Under the pieces are notes generated by a model. The model ran no database searches. It was not told where the DNA came from and saw only the letters and a program-made list of their open reading frames with translations. Source: Spirochaetales bacterium (lineage in GTDB: Bacteria; Spirochaetota; Spirochaetia; ARS1246). Taken from it: a stretch of DNA of 7,123 nt. Shown here piece by piece: positions 5,573 to 7,123 of the stretch (positions are counted from its first letter, which is position 1; the number at the start of each line of letters is the position of its first letter). The stretch spans positions 1-7,123 of the forward strand of contig JABGPX010000508.1 of the NCBI GenBank assembly GCA_018644745.1, given 5' to 3'. The position numbers and the translations under genes were made by a program.

Positions 5573-6945
5573 TCGGCTAATTCAGACCGCGTTTCTCGGT
5601 ATGCTTCATACTGACGCGAAAACAGATCAAATTCTCGCGGACGCGGCTCGTAGGTTCCGGTAAAACTGACCAAAGACTCGGCTGCATCGATCAGATCGGG
5701 AAATGCTACGAGCCCCGTCATCGCCGCCGCCGAATTACCGGTCAGCTCCGCGTCCACAATTCGAGGAATCTGCACTCTCTTTCCGGTTATATCCGCCTTC
5801 ATCTGATTCCACACTTTGCTCAATGCCTGACCACCGGACACCAGGAGTTCCTCGACGACACATCCGTTCTGCTCTAGTTCATCGATCTTCTCTCTTACAG
5901 CAAAACCAATTGATTCCACCACGGCCCGCCCCATCTCCGCATATCCATGGTCGGGATCGAGGCCCCAAAATGCGCTCTTGGTGAACTTCCAGGGCGCCTT
6001 AGCGGCAAGAGACGGGAAAAAGAAAGGGCCGTTAGGGAGATGACCGACTGCAGAAATAGATTCAAGCATACTCGTATAGTCATCGGAGCCGGAAAAGCTC
6101 CTGAACCATTCAAAAGCCAGGCCGGTGAATGGAAGAATTCCGGCGACATTGTACAAACCGGGGATCGCATGAGGCAAGGCGAGCAAGCCCGGGGAGTCTA
6201 CTGCAGTATCCGAGCAGTAATTTATTCCCTCGGATGTTCCTGCCCGATCGCATGTGCGTCCTGCTCTCACCGCCGCGGTACCTAGCAGCGACATTATAAA
6301 ATCCAGGCCGCCGCCAAAAACCGGCACCCCTAAAGGCAGTCCGAACTCAAGCGATCCAGACAAGTTAATTGCCCCAATCCGGCTCCCGGTGATGACCAAT
6401 GGCGGAAACAAACCGGCGGATAAGCCGAAAGCAGAGATAGAATCGTCTGTCCAGAGATACTGAGCGAATGAGGGAGAAGGAATGACAAACGCCGCCTCGC
6501 CGGTAAGGGCTCGATTCACCAGCGCTTCGTAAGAAAGAAAGTGCCTGGTTTTTGCATATGACTCGGGGTTATTCTTCATGAACCATCGGGCTTTCGGCAG
6601 GTAGTATGAAGGCTGCCCGGGAAACCCGATCTTATTGCCGTCGTTCCAAAGCAGCGTAGACGCGACAGGATTATTAGACGAGTCTACAGGAACAAGAGTG
6701 GGCCCATTCCCGCTTATAGATACACCATGAATATCATCAAGAGGAGCGAGAGAGGAGATGAGCTTCTTCACAATGCTTATCACCGAAAGAGGGCCGGTAC
6801 TGCCGACACCCGCAGTTTCGGTGTTTTTTAGAGGAAAACGCTTCCATCGATGCATGGCACCTCGACCGTCGATGATTCCGCCCTTTATCGAGGATGTGCC
6901 GATATCGATACAGAGGGTCGTTATCCGCTGCATGCTTTTATTCAT
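5536..6945 (-). CDS. FGGY-family carbohydrate kinase, substrate unknown
   Basis: This 469-residue protein is a typical length for xylulokinase-like FGGY kinases, which phosphorylate sugars or polyols with ATP. Visible motifs are the phosphate loop CIDIGTSSIKGG (12-23), LLWND (98-102), the FGGY signature region LPKARWFMKNNPESYAKTRH to LSYEALVNRALTGE (116-150), GGGLDF with D215 as the likely catalytic base (211-216), the second phosphate motif GTSEG (236-240), and the adenosine block LVSGGQALSKVWNQMKADI (368-386). All expected parts are present, so it looks active. The substrate cannot be deduced; closest in feel to xylulokinase or related kinases. ATG 6945 starts six bases after the stop of an upstream gene; neither it nor ATG 6933 (residue 5) has a clear ribosome binding site. 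Translation may be coupled to the upstream gene. Its end overlaps the YgjP-like gene. Confidence 0.9.
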   Translation of the reverse strand: MNKSMQRITTLCIDIGTSSIKGGIIDGRGAMHRWKRFPLKNTETAGVGSTGPLSVISIVKKLISSLAPLDDIHGVSISGNGPTLVPVDSSNNPVASTLLWNDGNKIGFPGQPSYYLPKARWFMKNNPESYAKTRHFLSYEALVNRALTGEAAFVIPSPSFAQYLWTDDSISAFGLSAGLFPPLVITGSRIGAINLSGSLEFGLPLGVPVFGGGLDFIMSLLGTAAVRAGRTCDRAGTSEGINYCSDTAVDSPGLLALPHAIPGLYNVAGILPFTGLAFEWFRSFSGSDDYTSMLESISAVGHLPNGPFFFPSLAAKAPWKFTKSAFWGLDPDHGYAEMGRAVVESIGFAVREKIDELEQNGCVVEELLVSGGQALSKVWNQMKADITGKRVQIPRIVDAELTGNSAAAMTGLVAFPDLIDAAESLVSFTGTYEPRPREFDLFSRQYEAYRETRSELADQPSDLLNKPRR

Positions 6946-6951
6946 TTGATT

Positions 6952-7123
6952 TTAGCGGCTGAGAAGCCTCTGGATTATTTCGCTGCTATCGAGAAGCGCG
7001 CTGAGAGAGCGGTGATGTGCCTGTCGGAATATTACCTGAGCAAACAGAGATGATATCCCCGCTTCCACATACCATTCTTTAGAAAGAAGCTCAATGTCAT
7101 GATACACCGCGTTGGTTCCAATG
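6952..7123 (-). CDS. C-terminal fragment of an unidentified protein upstream of the FGGY kinase
   Basis: On the minus strand a frame stays open from the window edge (first full codon at 7122) for 56 codons to TAA at 6954-6952. The peptide begins IGTNAVYHDIELLSKEW and ends SALLDSSEIIQRLLSR. It looks like two or three amphipathic helices, with no metal or nucleotide motif and no membrane segment. I do not recognise the family. It ends six bases before the kinase ATG, on the same strand, so it is very likely co-transcribed and probably functions with it, for example as an enzyme or regulator of sugar use. That role is inference from position only. Confidence that the frame is coding rests on its length to the window edge and its tight spacing. 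Confidence 0.6.
   Translation of the reverse strand, partial: IGTNAVYHDIELLSKEWYVEAGISSLFAQVIFRQAHHRSLSALLDSSEIIQRLLSR

Noticed and set aside
5947..6285. Plus-strand 112-codon frame opposite the FGGY kinase
   Set aside because: It is fully inside the kinase gene over its conserved catalytic region, and its composition is that of a reverse-complement shadow.

Overview
This is a gene-dense stretch of a bacterial chromosome, close to 50% GC by eye. It carries housekeeping and metabolic genes, with no RNA gene, insertion sequence, phage gene, CRISPR array or other mobile element visible. The gene set (a GlnE-like adenylyltransferase end, HisI and long-form HisG, TrmJ, YigZ, an FGGY kinase) suggests a free-living prototroph. 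The FGGY kinase and the GlnE-like tail faintly recall spirochaete versions. That is only an impression from memory, and the phylum is not settled.

Layout. At 1-242 (+) is the C-terminal end of a GlnE-like glutamine synthetase adenylyltransferase. It runs tail to tail, overlapping by 25 bp, into a minus-strand cluster read from 2839 down to 218: a LarA-like (lactate racemase domain) protein, then TrmJ (tRNA 2'-O-methyltransferase), then YigZ (IMPACT family). These three genes overlap at each junction and probably form one transcript. A 109-bp divergent control region (2840-2948) separates this cluster from hisI-hisG (+, 2949-4219), which overlap by ATGA. Thirteen bases after hisG ends, and convergent with it, is a small membrane-anchored protein with a winged-helix-like tail (4233-4661, -). 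A 161-bp divergent region (4662-4822) with a near-perfect 17-bp direct repeat leads into a YgjP/DUF45 zinc-metallopeptidase-like gene (4823-5572, +). That gene overlaps by 37 bp the end of an FGGY carbohydrate kinase gene (5536-6945, -). Six bases upstream of the kinase is the end of another minus-strand gene that leaves the window (6952-7123) and that I could not identify.

How the genes fit together. hisG and hisI encode steps 1 and 3 of histidine synthesis, so the rest of the pathway must lie elsewhere. The LarA-like enzyme keeps the four residues that matter in LarA, but no nickel-pincer cofactor gene (larB, larC or larE) is nearby. Its coupling to trmJ and yigZ gives no clue to its substrate. 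The kinase and its unidentified upstream partner probably belong to a sugar or polyol utilisation operon.

I do not see a convincing new multi-gene system. The points most worth a second look are the apparently leaderless LarA-like gene with a strong promoter abutting its ATG, the opposed -35 boxes sharing a dyad in the lar/his region, the small membrane plus winged-helix protein, and the repeat pair upstream of the peptidase gene.
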